A stretch of DNA of 64,000 bases, taken from Gonapodya sp. JEL0774. Taxonomy: Eukaryota; Monoblepharomycota; Monoblepharidomycetes; Monoblepharidales; Gonapodyaceae. The stretch lies in assembly GCA_027604505.1 (NCBI GenBank), contig JADIIX010000012.1, positions 62,001 through 126,000 on the forward strand, read 5' to 3'. A program made the position numbers and the translations under genes. Shown in pieces: positions 25,246 to 34,825 of this stretch (its first letter is position 1; each line of letters begins with the position of its first letter). A model generated the notes under the pieces. That model was not told where the DNA came from. It made no database searches and saw only the letters and a program-made list of their open reading frames with translations.

Positions 25246-26619
25246 CTATAGCTTTCCATGCTGCAGAACCCGAGACACTCCAACCTCCAGACCCAGCTCC
25301 TCAGCACACCAAACCCTCATCACTCTGCTCCAAGCGTCAATTGTTTCCAAATCTAGCGCTGCCGCATTGTCCCCCTCAGTATGCCATACACTCGGAAAGG
25401 GTACAGGGATTAGGTGAAGAATCGGCACCCCCAAAGCCAGAAAGGGCAGGTGGTCGTCCGCCACACCGTAGTTAGACACGGAAGAAGGGTCATCAGTGAA
25501 AAAGGTATTAACAGGTGTGTAGGAAGCGCCACGGTTTCGTGCAAGTTGCTGAGCTTTGGCTTCGACACGGCGCTGAGCGTCACGAAGGCGTCCGTACACA
25601 GAAGCGGTGTTAGCAAAGGAGTTGTGAATGCGGGGAGATGGGGATCCGAGCAGATCGAGTAACACGAGCATGTCGATAGACTCAATCATCGTTCCGGCAC
25701 TATCACCACTGCTTAAGCAACAGGGGTTGGGCTCCGCTTCCCATCGTGCGGCAAGATGGCGGCTCCCGTAGATGGAATCGGTGGCCGTCCAGTCGCGAAA
25801 AGCCTCTTCGCCATCAAAGAATATGAATTGGAGAGTAACATCGGGGGAGCCCTCGGTGCGCTTGGAGCGGGCCTCGAGGAGCGGATCGAGTGCTGCCGCG
25901 ACATCGAGGAGGATTGCGCACGGAGCGGCGGAGTCGGTCGCACCCAGGAAATCAAACTGCTCAAAATATTTGGAGTCAAAATGAGCGGCGACGACAATAC
26001 GGCGGGGAGAGGCGGGATCCTTTGTGGCAATGACGTTGGTAAATTTTTTTAATCCGAATGGTGTCGTGTCTTCAAAGGAGTCTTCGTCCACGGACCAGTT
26101 CCCAGCCAGAGTATTCCTAAAAAAATCTGCAATGAAATCTTTGACGGCTGCATTTTCGGGAGTGCCTGAAACTCGAGGAACGAGAATTGGTGCAATAAGG
26201 GAAGACGGGTCTGCAGGATCGAAGCGGGACAGATTCGAAAGCGGGGAAAGGAGACGATGGAGGCCAGTGTCCGACAGTCTTTTAAATGTTGGAGGTCGCT
26301 TGCTTCGAGGGATAAACGTTCTCCCCTGGAAGGCGGCCGTTGGATCAGCTGGAACATGCTCCACTTGCTGAGTGCTATCAGCAGCTCCGTCCAGCGCTGA
26401 AATGTCCGATTTCGGTGATACGGTCACGATTATAGCCGCTACCAGCAATAAGCATCCAGATGCTACTGCCAGAGGTCGCAATGGGTTCGCAGAGAACCAC
26501 TGTCGCCAGGACACCTGCACAGCTCGATTACTGCGTGCTGGACGAGGCCGTGGCCGGTCAGATCCGACCGTTCCGAGAAAAGCGCCGTCCCGCGGGTCAT
26601 TGCGACCTCGCCGGCTCAT
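25246..26619 (-). CDS. Glutaminyl-peptide cyclotransferase (glutaminyl cyclase)
   Basis: A single 457-codon exon, unusual in this intron-rich window. Residues 1-37 are basic, followed by one membrane span (LRPLAVASGCLLLVAAIIVT), giving a type II anchor as in the Golgi isoform. The M28-like catalytic fold shows IVVAAHFDSK with its zinc Asp/His environment, GATDSAAPCAILLDVAAAL with the second metal Asp, FIFFDGEEAFRDW with the catalytic Glu, and GVADDHLPFLALGVPILHL followed by IPVPFPSVWHTEGDN with the third zinc His. The enzyme cyclises N-terminal Gln or Glu of secreted proteins to pyroglutamate. All three zinc ligands and the catalytic acid seem present, so activity is likely. The stop lies at 25246. 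The absence of introns might reflect retroposition or simple intron loss. Confidence 0.93.
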   Translation of the reverse strand: MSRRGRNDPRDGAFLGTVGSDRPRPRPARSNRAVQVSWRQWFSANPLRPLAVASGCLLLVAAIIVTVSPKSDISALDGAADSTQQVEHVPADPTAAFQGRTFIPRSKRPPTFKRLSDTGLHRLLSPLSNLSRFDPADPSSLIAPILVPRVSGTPENAAVKDFIADFFRNTLAGNWSVDEDSFEDTTPFGLKKFTNVIATKDPASPRRIVVAAHFDSKYFEQFDFLGATDSAAPCAILLDVAAALDPLLEARSKRTEGSPDVTLQFIFFDGEEAFRDWTATDSIYGSRHLAARWEAEPNPCCLSSGDSAGTMIESIDMLVLLDLLGSPSPRIHNSFANTASVYGRLRDAQRRVEAKAQQLARNRGASYTPVNTFFTDDPSSVSNYGVADDHLPFLALGVPILHLIPVPFPSVWHTEGDNAAALDLETIDAWSRVMRVWCAEELGLEVGVSRVLQHGKL

Positions 26620-27466
26620 TATTGGTGAGTGTCATCATCCTATCTCTCGGCATGCGACTGACTTTTTCAGAGATGAATCAATTATGAATGGGGTATCAAG
26701 TAAGCTCTCTGGCAGCACGGCATCTTCCCAAAAGTCTTACGTAGCTTTATGAGAAATATAGTGGAGTTTCTTTGCCTCTGGTCTTGTTATTCCCATCACT
26801 CAGTGAATAGTCGGTTTGGCCAGACCGCCTTCTTAAAAAAAATTTCATCCTGCATTTCACTCGTGCTACATTATCTTTTTGCGTTAGTTTGTCTGTCCAA
26901 CAGGTCTCGTTGAACGCAGTCATAAAACCTCAGCCCGGTCCGTCCTCACAGCACACTTTTCTGCAAGCTTGTTTCTGCTCAGCTTCACAACTGACTGCCC
27001 AAATCCCGGATTGACCATCGGAAAGAGGGGCGAGCTTGACAAGGCTACGTTGAAATTGCCGGTGAGTTTGGGATTGCAGGTTGGATGGAGGCAGGGAGAA
27101 TGCTTGACACGTTTCAGCCTGTGAGAGGCGAGGAGGAATCAGAATCGTCATGTCAGTACAGAGTCTCCGAATCCTGAAGCGATTTCCTACTTGTCAATTG
27201 TTGTCTTCTTCGCGTTGCATTGTCCTGGCTCTACCCGCTGTTTTCTCAACACTGCAAACTCAAAACTCTGCCATCGTTGCCGACACTCGGCCTTGTCTGC
27301 TTCATGACGGTCGTAACCCCCCTGCATTTTCTATTACAACGATTCTCGTGACTCTCTGGGACCCGACCCTGCCCTCAGGAACCCAAACCATCCGACCTGG
27401 ATTTCTTCCCTCACGCCTGCCTTTTTCAACAGCTCTCCATTCCCCACTCTTGACCACACCTCTCTC
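26620..27466. other. Divergent intergenic region, no gene recognised
   Basis: About 850 bases separate the divergent glutaminyl cyclase and cytochrome c1 starts. A minus-strand frame 27151-26930 starts with ATG and contains a Cys-rich end (KQACRKVCCEDG), but it has no known motif. It may be part of an unannotated small transcript or chance. Confidence 0.35.
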
Positions 27467-28982
27467 ATGTTCGCTAAACCTCTTCTGCGTGCCTCTGGTC
27501 AAATTGCGGCCACTCTTGGTGGCTCGTACGTTGTCTCTGAGCACGTCCTCACCGACGAGCGACTCGAACGCGCTGGCGTTTTCCGTGCTCTCGACTCTGC
27601 GCGCGCAGCAGCCAGAGCGACTCTGGGTATGACATCCGTCATTGTGCCCACCATCCATTCATTCTCGACGCCGGATACGGGATTGCATTCCCCGCACTGG
27701 GGTTTCGAATCGGACAAGCTACACAAGACCTACGACCACGCATCGTGAGTGTTATGGATAAAGAGGAAGGAAATGGAGAATATTCTGAGACCGCAAGCGG
27801 TGATGGACTCCAAGAGATCCAGCGCTTATGTGGAGAGAATGGGTCGCAATGTAAGAGCACCATACACAACAGATCGGAAATCTGCTTAGGCTTCCGCAAG
27901 CATTTATCTCTATGCGTTTGCGGATTGTTCGTGTCTTGCACCTGGATCGAGGAGAGCGTCATTCTTGAAAAAGCACTGATTGAATCTCATCTGTCATGCT
28001 TCTTCTCCAGTGTCCGGCGAGGTTACCAGGTCTATAAAGAAGTTTGTGCTGCTTGCCACTCCCTTGAGCGAGTTGCCTTCCGCAACCTTATTGGTGTGAC
28101 CCACACCGAGAGTGAGGCAAAGGCAATGGCTGCCGAGTTCGAGTACACTGATGGGCCCAACGATGTTGGTGAAATGTTCCAGAGGCCAGGGAAGGTGTGT
28201 GTACTTTCTTGCGTGCAAACTTGTTGGTGAGGCCGAGATGTCAATTTCTCGAGCCGGAACATATTTTTTGCTTGGGGCTTTCGAGGAATGTTGCAGCTTG
28301 CAAGCGATGTTGCTATACTTGCCCTCGTATACCTCTTTAATCTTCCCGTTTGCCTCTGTCAGCTCTCGGACTACTTCCCGAAACCCTATCCCAACGAGGA
28401 GGCCTCTCGTGCCGCGAACGGTGGAGCGTACCCGCCAGACTTGTCGCTGATCACGAAGGCACGGCACAGTGGGAAGGTGAGAATAAGTTTCCAGAGGGCC
28501 GGTCTCTAATAAATTACTCAACAGTAGTAGTATTGTTAAACCTGCTCAACCCAAACGACTTGTCAGGACTACGTTTTCTCCCTCATTACGGGCTACTGCG
28601 AGCCCCCCGCGGGCGTATCCATCCGTGAAGGCCTATATTACAACCCCTATTTCCCCGGCGGTGCCATCGCCATGGCCCCCCCTATCTCCGACGGCCACGT
28701 TGACTATGAAGACGGCACAGTGAACCACAAGTCCCAGATCGCGAAAGATGTCGTCGAGTTTTTGGCATGGGCAGCCGAGCCGGAACATGATGAGCGCAAG
28801 AAGATGGGATGGAAGTTCTTGGCGGTCGCGGGCACTGCGCTCGGTCTGAGTTGGTGGTGGAAGAGGTTCAAATGGTCTTACATCAAGACCAGGAAGGTGA
28901 GTCTGAATGAAAGATGGGTTATCTGGCTTTTGTGTTTCATTGGTCTGCTTTTTCCTAGCTCGTGTACAAACCCGTCGAGTAA
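27467..28982 (+). CDS. CYT1: Cytochrome c1, complex III
   Basis: Five exons: 27467-27744, 28011-28194, 28363-28476, 28567-28896 and 28959-28982. The N-terminus ([20 protein letters not shown]) is a matrix-targeting sequence, followed by a stretch suited to inner-membrane sorting. The haem motif is C-A-A-C-H in [20 protein letters not shown]. Other hallmarks are [44 protein letters not shown] (with the axial Met) and [11 protein letters not shown]-like [20 protein letters not shown], the C-terminal anchor ending SYIKTRKLVYKPVE. The protein passes electrons from the Rieske centre to cytochrome c at the intermembrane face of the inner mitochondrial membrane. The model is complete and undamaged; the last exon encodes just seven residues plus stop. 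Confidence 0.96.
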
Positions 28983-29220
28983 TCGTCTCCTGCGTCCCCT
29001 ACTCGAACATTTCCAAGTCCATGACTGGCGGTTCGGGGTGTCTTTCACCCACTATAGACTTGTCCTGGGCATTATGAGAGATAGGGATAGCGGCTGATGG
29101 GCATGTGGTGGTTGGAGAGAATATGAGTGTAGTTTACATGAATCAGCTCGCCTAGCCAGCCTGGTGCGTCTGCCCCGCTTGGTACCGCCATTCAAGCTAA
29201 TTTATTTCTGAAAAGGAGGA

Positions 29221-31172
29221 CTAAAGTGCGTGGTCACAAACAACAATTCCTCTGCTCATTACGTTGCCGACAAAGGACCTCGACCTCTTTCCATCAGATA
29301 CGGCGATTGTGGTATCTCCAGCAAGTTTCCCCGGATCATAATACACCATGTCCCATATGATTTCACCCGTGGAGTTTGCGTTGTACTTGAATTTCACGAC
29401 CGCTGGTGAAAAGAACAAGCATTTTGTGGTGACAAAAGCAAAAAGATGTCTGAGTGCTTTTCCAAAACGTACCGGAAGGGGAATTCTTTGAGGGATCGTT
29501 CGGGTTGAAAAAATGCGCAGCAGATGTGTGCAGATTCGGGAATACCCCAACCAGATACTCATCTGTGTTTGGATCGTAGGAGAGGTTATCGACACCGGCA
29601 TTGATAACCTGGGGCGAAATACGTGAAGTTCTTGCATGACTCAAAAATCCTCCCAGTGAAGTCTCCGGTCTCACCAGGTCCGCCCGCTTTGTGAGGTCAT
29701 TGGTCTTCACATCGCGGTCAAAAATGGAGATGGTGCCCGTCCCAAAGTTGTTGACAAGGACGGATTTTCTGTCACCCGAGATAAGAATACCGTTGGCACC
29801 GACAAGACCGTCTGCAACAACACGGCACTGGGGAACATGCTCGCTTAAATCGACTCTTGTTCAAACTTACACCCTCACAAACGCGACTCACCTGGGCTTC
29901 CTGGCAGTGTATGACATTTGTCCAACGGAAAGGCCCGAACATGTCCTAATGTCACCAGAGTTCAGTCACGAGTGTGATTGCGTCAACCGGATGTCCCGGT
30001 GGGCCCCAAGTCCGTGTAAATGCGCGTACCTCAAAAATCCTCAAAAACGTTGGCCACCATGGCCTGATCGGCCTGTACACCCAATTAGCGTACCACGGCC
30101 AGTCAAGAGTGGACAAAAATGTGTGCACCGAGTATCGATGATCGTTGGTGACGTAGAAGGAGTTGCGGCTAGTTGCTGCTACGTCGTTTGGGCTAACAAT
30201 GAGATCGTCTAAGATGATCAGACGGGAAGCAAGTGAAATCATCATCTAAGAATAATAAATAAAATGGAGAATAGTACCACTCACTGCACACAGTCCCGAC
30301 GTGATCCAGCTCATCAGTTCCGAGAAAGTGTTTGAACATTGTCACACAACTTCCGGATCCCCGATGGTTCACAAAGTGGAGCCATACTTTTCCCGGCTCC
30401 TCGTCTTCTTGGTACAAGCTCAGACCGTGCAGGCGAAGGTCGCCGTCATAGTGTTTGAGTTTCAGAGGTGTGAGGGTTGCGGTCTTACGTGGAATACAGA
30501 GATGGAGCGATTCGAGCACGATCATTGTGCAATTAGTGAAATAAGCAATAAAGCAAGCGAATCTATTCATCGAGCGAACCTCTGGGTCGTACTTGTAAGG
30601 TGTATCACGATTGCCGGCTGCATTCTTGTCAGTGCACATTGGGAGGATGGGCGGGAACCACTTCAATCGATTCGTCGGGTCACCTTGATCAACAGCAATC
30701 ACGTTGATATGCTGTTTCGGAGAGCTAAAGAAGACCCCAGGCACCCACCACAAGCCATAAAAACGGTTCCCGAAGAGTGGTGGATTGCCATATCCTCGCA
30801 TCCGCTTACTCTCGGGTCCACCTTGCACCCCTGTGTGCCTTTTTCGAACCCTTCGGGCATGTGCTCAAATTTGAACAAGAAGGCATCCTCTGCGCTCCCC
30901 AGCCTACGAAGAACTGCTGGTCGGGTCAACGGGAAGACCACAAGCACAGTGAAAAGGACGATGGGGGCAATAATGGAGATAATACTGAGACGGAATACTG
31001 TGGGACCGTAGTCGAGGACGTAATCGAGGAAATCAGGTTGATAGTTGGGGGGATAATGTCGGGTCGGTTTTGAAGTTGCCGATGACGGAGCGGTTGCAGT
31101 ATTCGTGTCCGTCTTGGATGAGGACGACGAAGTAGATTGAGCATCGGATCGCTTGGTGGGAGATTCCGCCAT
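29221..31172 (-). CDS. Paraoxonase/arylesterase-like protein with N-terminal membrane anchor
   Basis: Start ATG 31172. Residues 1-60 are Ser/Thr-rich and disordered; one span follows (LSIISIIAPIVLFTVLVVFP), then the six-bladed propeller. Family motifs in order: VSGCEDMAIHHSSGTVFMAC (calcium Glu-Asp pair), INVIAVDQGDPTNRLKW, DLRLHGLSLYQ, VWLHFVNHRGSG, DDLIVSPNDVAATSRNSFYV with VTNDHRYS (calcium Asn-Asp), VNNFGTGTISIFDRDVK, VINAGVDNLSYDPNTDEYLV, and GNVMSRGIVVCDHAL at the end. Mammalian paraoxonases hydrolyse lactones and some esters. The Asn-Asp and Glu-Asp calcium ligands appear kept. Roughly seven exons are needed. The anchor predicts a membrane-bound enzyme with the propeller in the ER lumen or outside. 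Substrate preference cannot be inferred. Confidence 0.85.
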
Positions 31173-31352
31173 GGTGAGGATTGCGATTGCGACTTTATGG
31201 TTGACAAGCGCATGAATCGCTGTTCTTTAGTTGTATCATCGCTGAGTATACATGAATGAAAATGATTGAATTAATTGGAATTAAATTCTTAATTGAAGCT
31301 CCCATTATCTCAGGAACAACTAGGACGGGTGGAAAGAGTTGGCAAGTTCCTG

Positions 31353-32373
31353 TTATAGATTATCCAATTCCATTGCTTCGAACATAAAGTCGTCCCCTGT
31401 AAACTCGTATTCGTCGTCAACCGATCCATTGTTGAGCCCCGGGGTAGTAGGCTGGGCTTTTGCTAGATCGCCACGGCGATTGATTTGTGAGAATCCCCAA
31501 TCAGGAACAAGGTCAGCTTCACGGTCCAGAATCGCAAAGGACTGGTCGTGTGCAGGTTGGGTTAAATCGTCTCGATGAGCGTTGAGTCGAGTAACCCGGA
31601 GAATATGCAGGCAGAAGTCGAGCGGGTTCAGGGTAGGTTGAAATGCGACGCAAAGGAACGTGTTGGACTTGACGTCTCGTGAGACAAAAAAAGTTGCCTC
31701 CAAACTGGGTCGCAAGAGGGACATTTTCGCTGCTCGGAAGGCATCTGATTCCAGTGCTATGTCGAGACAGCCTGTTCCGTCATCTCGATTGTCGATTGTC
31801 GAAGTCGAACAGGGAGAAAGACGGGCACACATCAGCACAGCCAAAGTCTTGCCAGGATTCAAACAACAAAAACGGTTTCACTAAGAGCCAGAGTCTCTCA
31901 CCTATAACTGCATGTGTCGGCCCGATATGGGAGGGACCCGCGGTATTGGTTCTGTGTTCAACAGCAACGACAACCCCGCAGATGCGGGCACGATTAGCAG
32001 TTCCTCGGGATTGCGCAACGTCATGTATCAAGAGAGGTGAGTAAGAGAAGCTTGCGGAGCCGGTAATAGTGAGGATTGATGGTCGCTGATTCATGCGCGA
32101 CACAAATTGCGAAGACACGCAACACAAGCACTTGTGCAAACTCGTTGGAGAAAGATTATGGAAAACGGGGGGTGTCAGAGACGGTTTTTGCAGCTTAGCA
32201 TTGTTCTCCATGTGCTTACATATTGCAGATATCCCATGTCCCCGTCCACTATCGCTGTCTAATATGTTCAGCGGCATACACTTAGGATCAATATCTTTGT
32301 GAAAGCAAAGGAGCATGCTGCTTTCTGAGCTTGGTTCTTTACATAACTGTTCTTCGAAGCTGCGATCGGGCAT
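31353..32373 (-). CDS. OB-fold protein, candidate Stn1/RPA2-like telomere or ssDNA-binding protein
   Basis: The second exon (31783-31353) joins the first (ending 31902) in phase 1 across a 118-base intron. The join creates SHIGPTHAVI then DDGTGCLDIALES. With the preceding PLLIHDVAQSRGTANRARIC and GVVVAVEHRT this is the classic OB-fold strand pattern (G-V-V-V ... V-I-D-D-G-T-G-x-L-D) of Stn1 and RPA32. The remainder, LRPSLEATFFVSRD, fits strands 4-5. Further on, FCLHILRVTRLNAHRDD fits a closing helix. The tail is acidic (DDEYEFTGDDFMFEAMELDN). Two ATGs are possible: 32373 with a 93-residue leader, or 32094. Stn1 is part of the CST complex at telomeres; RPA32 works in replication. Without a winged-helix C-terminus RPA32 is less likely. 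The OB fold is well supported; the identity is inference. Confidence 0.55.
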
Positions 32374-32453
32374 TCGCTTTGTCTATAAAAGATTCGTCGG
32401 CGTGCTTCTGATCAGAGGGCATGCTACACACTTTCTAGCATGCTGGGTGATAC

Positions 32454-34121
32454 ATGGACAATGATATTCCCCTCAAGTACCTTGCTACAGACCTCGCACA
32501 CCTTGATGAAGCGCTATCCGTCGATAAGGAGAAATGGCGGATACCTGGATGGGACCAGCTCACCCCTCAGGATCGCAAAGAGTGGCTTCGCCCAAGAGAA
32601 CAACGTCGCTTGAAATCGAGCAGTCTGTTCCAATCGCGGCTAGAACAGATCATTACGGAAAGAAAACATGCGAATGACAACGTCCACGAGCATGGAGATG
32701 TTGATGCTGGAGTAAAGCGTAGGGATCGGATCAATCAGATAACTCTCCGTTTCTGCTTATAACAAACTTTGCCGCTCAAACTTCCAGGCCGAAAACTCTC
32801 CTCTCACTCATCGCAAGTCGGTGCGAATTCGTCACTACCAGAACAGGGGGATGGTCCGCAGGCTTCATCAGCTGCCTCCACGTCTCCTGACACCAAACAC
32901 CATCAACTCGATCACAATCGCGAAGCGATCGCGAAGTTCTCTGCATTCCTTGAATCAATTGATAGTGCACCACCCGAGAGCATTAAGGATGAGGATGTGG
33001 CGGTGGAGGTTGAGGCGTTCGCCACTGTGTTTTCAGAGGTGAGGGGTACGGACTTTCACTCCACCTCATTAACCGCCGATTTCAACGGTCCCAATCAGCC
33101 ACTTTCCACCCTCGATCCACCGCTTTCTCTAAATCGTTTACCTACAGATCTTGCACATCGAATTTCAGATTTGCTTCTCACTGGTGCCACTAGTACATCT
33201 CTGGGGTTCTCAGCCAGCGTTACCGTGTGCCAAGTTCTTTTTTGGGGAAGAGTGCGTATGTTGAAGTTTAATCACGAAACATACCTCAAGTCGTCCTCGT
33301 GAAACCCACCTTCCACCGGTCGCTCAGTTTTGCGGATTGCCCCTGCCCCCTGCCTCCACCGTCCAGCTTCGAATCGATCTTTTAAAACTTTGCCGCATTC
33401 GACCAAATGTAGCAATCGACGGCTGCCTTGTACCAGCTTTAACCAGTTCGACGGGTCTTGGTGAGTTGGGGGACCACGGTGTCTCGAAGCAAGCTGCAAT
33501 GACGACAGAATCCAGTTGATTTCAATCAGCTGACACCATGTATTTTGAACACATTGTGAATATCATCCAGTCGCTGAACAAGCCAAGTTTCTGGAACAAG
33601 TGGTGTCGGCCAAGGACGACGGGCTTTCCCCAACAGCTGCCACGACACTAGTCGAGTTCGTAACGTCTCCCAAACTTTCGTCATGTGCTATCTTAGAGGC
33701 TCTGACGATTGTTTGTTCAGGCACCTCGCCCGCCGTTTCGATAAGGCAGGGATTCCGCTCGCAGAGTGGGGAAACTTGCACGCGCAAGTTCTTCGTACGA
33801 TATTCGACAAGTCAGTTGTGACAAGAGCATCGGTGAAAGGTGCCTTTTTCCTCACCTGTTTCTTGAAGCCCCGCACTAACTGCAGCTGCCCCAGCGTTTG
33901 TCTCAGTTCTCGCAGTTTTCCCCGCCGACTTTCGTCGTACACCTCGCTTTGGCTCTTTGGTGCAAAATTTTGTGTCCAACAAGATCCGGCGCCTGGAGAA
34001 CACTACTGGGGATGGGGGTAGCTCCCTCGGAACTGATGTCGTTGAGGGACTCAAAGCGGTTTGCGAGGGGATGCAAAGTGGCATGAAGAAGGGAATTGAA
34101 AAGCTACTGCAAAAACTTTGA
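32454..34121 (+). CDS. Uncharacterised helical protein, faint FANCE resemblance
   Basis: Starts at ATG 32454 with MDNDIPLKYLATDLAHLDEA and a charged helix-rich N-terminus, then a Ser/Gln-rich linker. Downstream exons carry amphipathic helices: FSAFLESIDSAPPESIKDED; LPTDLAHRISDLLLTGATST; VQLRIDLLKLCRIRPNVAID; VAEQAKFLEQVVSAKDDGLS; HLARRFDKAGIPLAEWGNLH. The final exon uses a G|GT donor near 33840 and ends MQSGMKKGIEKLLQKL, stop 34119-34121. The order (a P-x-V...L-x-P-x-L block, a helix with Q-x-x-F-L-x-x-V, then a helix pair and a basic end) reminds me of the FANCE C-terminal repeat of the Fanconi core complex. That is weak, from memory, and no single diagnostic motif settles it. The exon path in 33240-33560 is uncertain. 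Confidence 0.5.
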
Positions 34122-34337
34122 AAGATTTTTCCATCACTGCTGTGATGACTGATGAGCATAAGAAATTAATCTGCAGTGCAATGTACACAACCCCTCGATC
34201 GGCATTCTGGTGTATGCACAATGTGAGAACTCAGCCATCATATCACTTCAAAGAATCTCCGTTCACGTTCAATGGTACTGGGATCTCTCTGTTGCAAACA
34301 ATAAAGGCCGTGTTGACTTCGTTGTTTCTTTCCAAAG

Positions 34338-34703
34338 GGTGATGCTTTGCTTGGACTTCATGGTGGATCACAAAGGACACCACCCAGTATAGAAGACGCT
34401 GTTGCTAAGTTCTCAAACAAGCGGGTGATATTCGACATATCCAAAGGAGAAAGTGCCCCTCAGCAAGCTTCATCAACAAACTCAGAACAGGTGGGATGCC
34501 CCTTTATGTGGATTTTAACATTATTCTTCGTCCTGTTCTCACCGGCGATCTTACATCAGGGAGAATTCATCCTCGAATCTGAACTTCCTAAACCGTTTCG
34601 AGTTCTTGGACCGCGCTCGATGGCAACCATGGATTTCAGGTCCAACAGGCTCAACCTTCACGTAGACGAACAGAATTTTGTACGGAATGTTAACTACGGA
34701 TGA
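34338..34703 (+). CDS. Small protein with peptidase-inhibitor I78-like C-terminus
   Basis: Two exons fit in phase: 34338-34490 (after a TTTCCAAAG acceptor, so a 5' exon with the start codon is missing from this model) and 34560-34703. The C-terminal exon reads KPFRVLGPRSMATMDFRSNR then LNLHVDEQNFVRNVNYG. This matches the I78 signature R-V-x-x-P-x-x-x-x-T-M-D-F/Y-R-x-x-R-L-N-x-x-x-D-E-x-x-x-V-x-x-V-x-x-G. Members of the I78 family (Aspergillus elastase inhibitor is the type) are small serine-protease inhibitors. The first exon (LGLHGGSQRTPPSIEDA, FSNKRVIFDISKGE) adds an unknown leader. No secretion signal is visible in the part that can be read. The initiator Met probably lies in 34130-34320. 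Confidence 0.5.
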   Translation, partial: GDALLGLHGGSQRTPPSIEDAVAKFSNKRVIFDISKGESAPQQASSTNSEQVGCPFMWILTLFFVLFSPAILHQGEFILESELPKPFRVLGPRSMATMDFRSNRLNLHVDEQNFVRNVNYG

Positions 34704-34825
34704 AATAAGAAAATTGACCCTCGAATTCGTGGGCTCTGTGATGGGGTAGCATGTGGCCAATTTCATGTTCATGATAACGTTAGCGAAGTTCCTCATACAT
34801 CCTCTATCCCGCAACGACCCACAGG

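Noticed and set aside
25246-26619. Idea that the intronless glucosidase-neighbourhood glutaminyl cyclase came by bacterial transfer
   Set aside because: It keeps the eukaryotic Golgi-type membrane anchor and metazoan/fungal QC motifs; intron loss is simpler.
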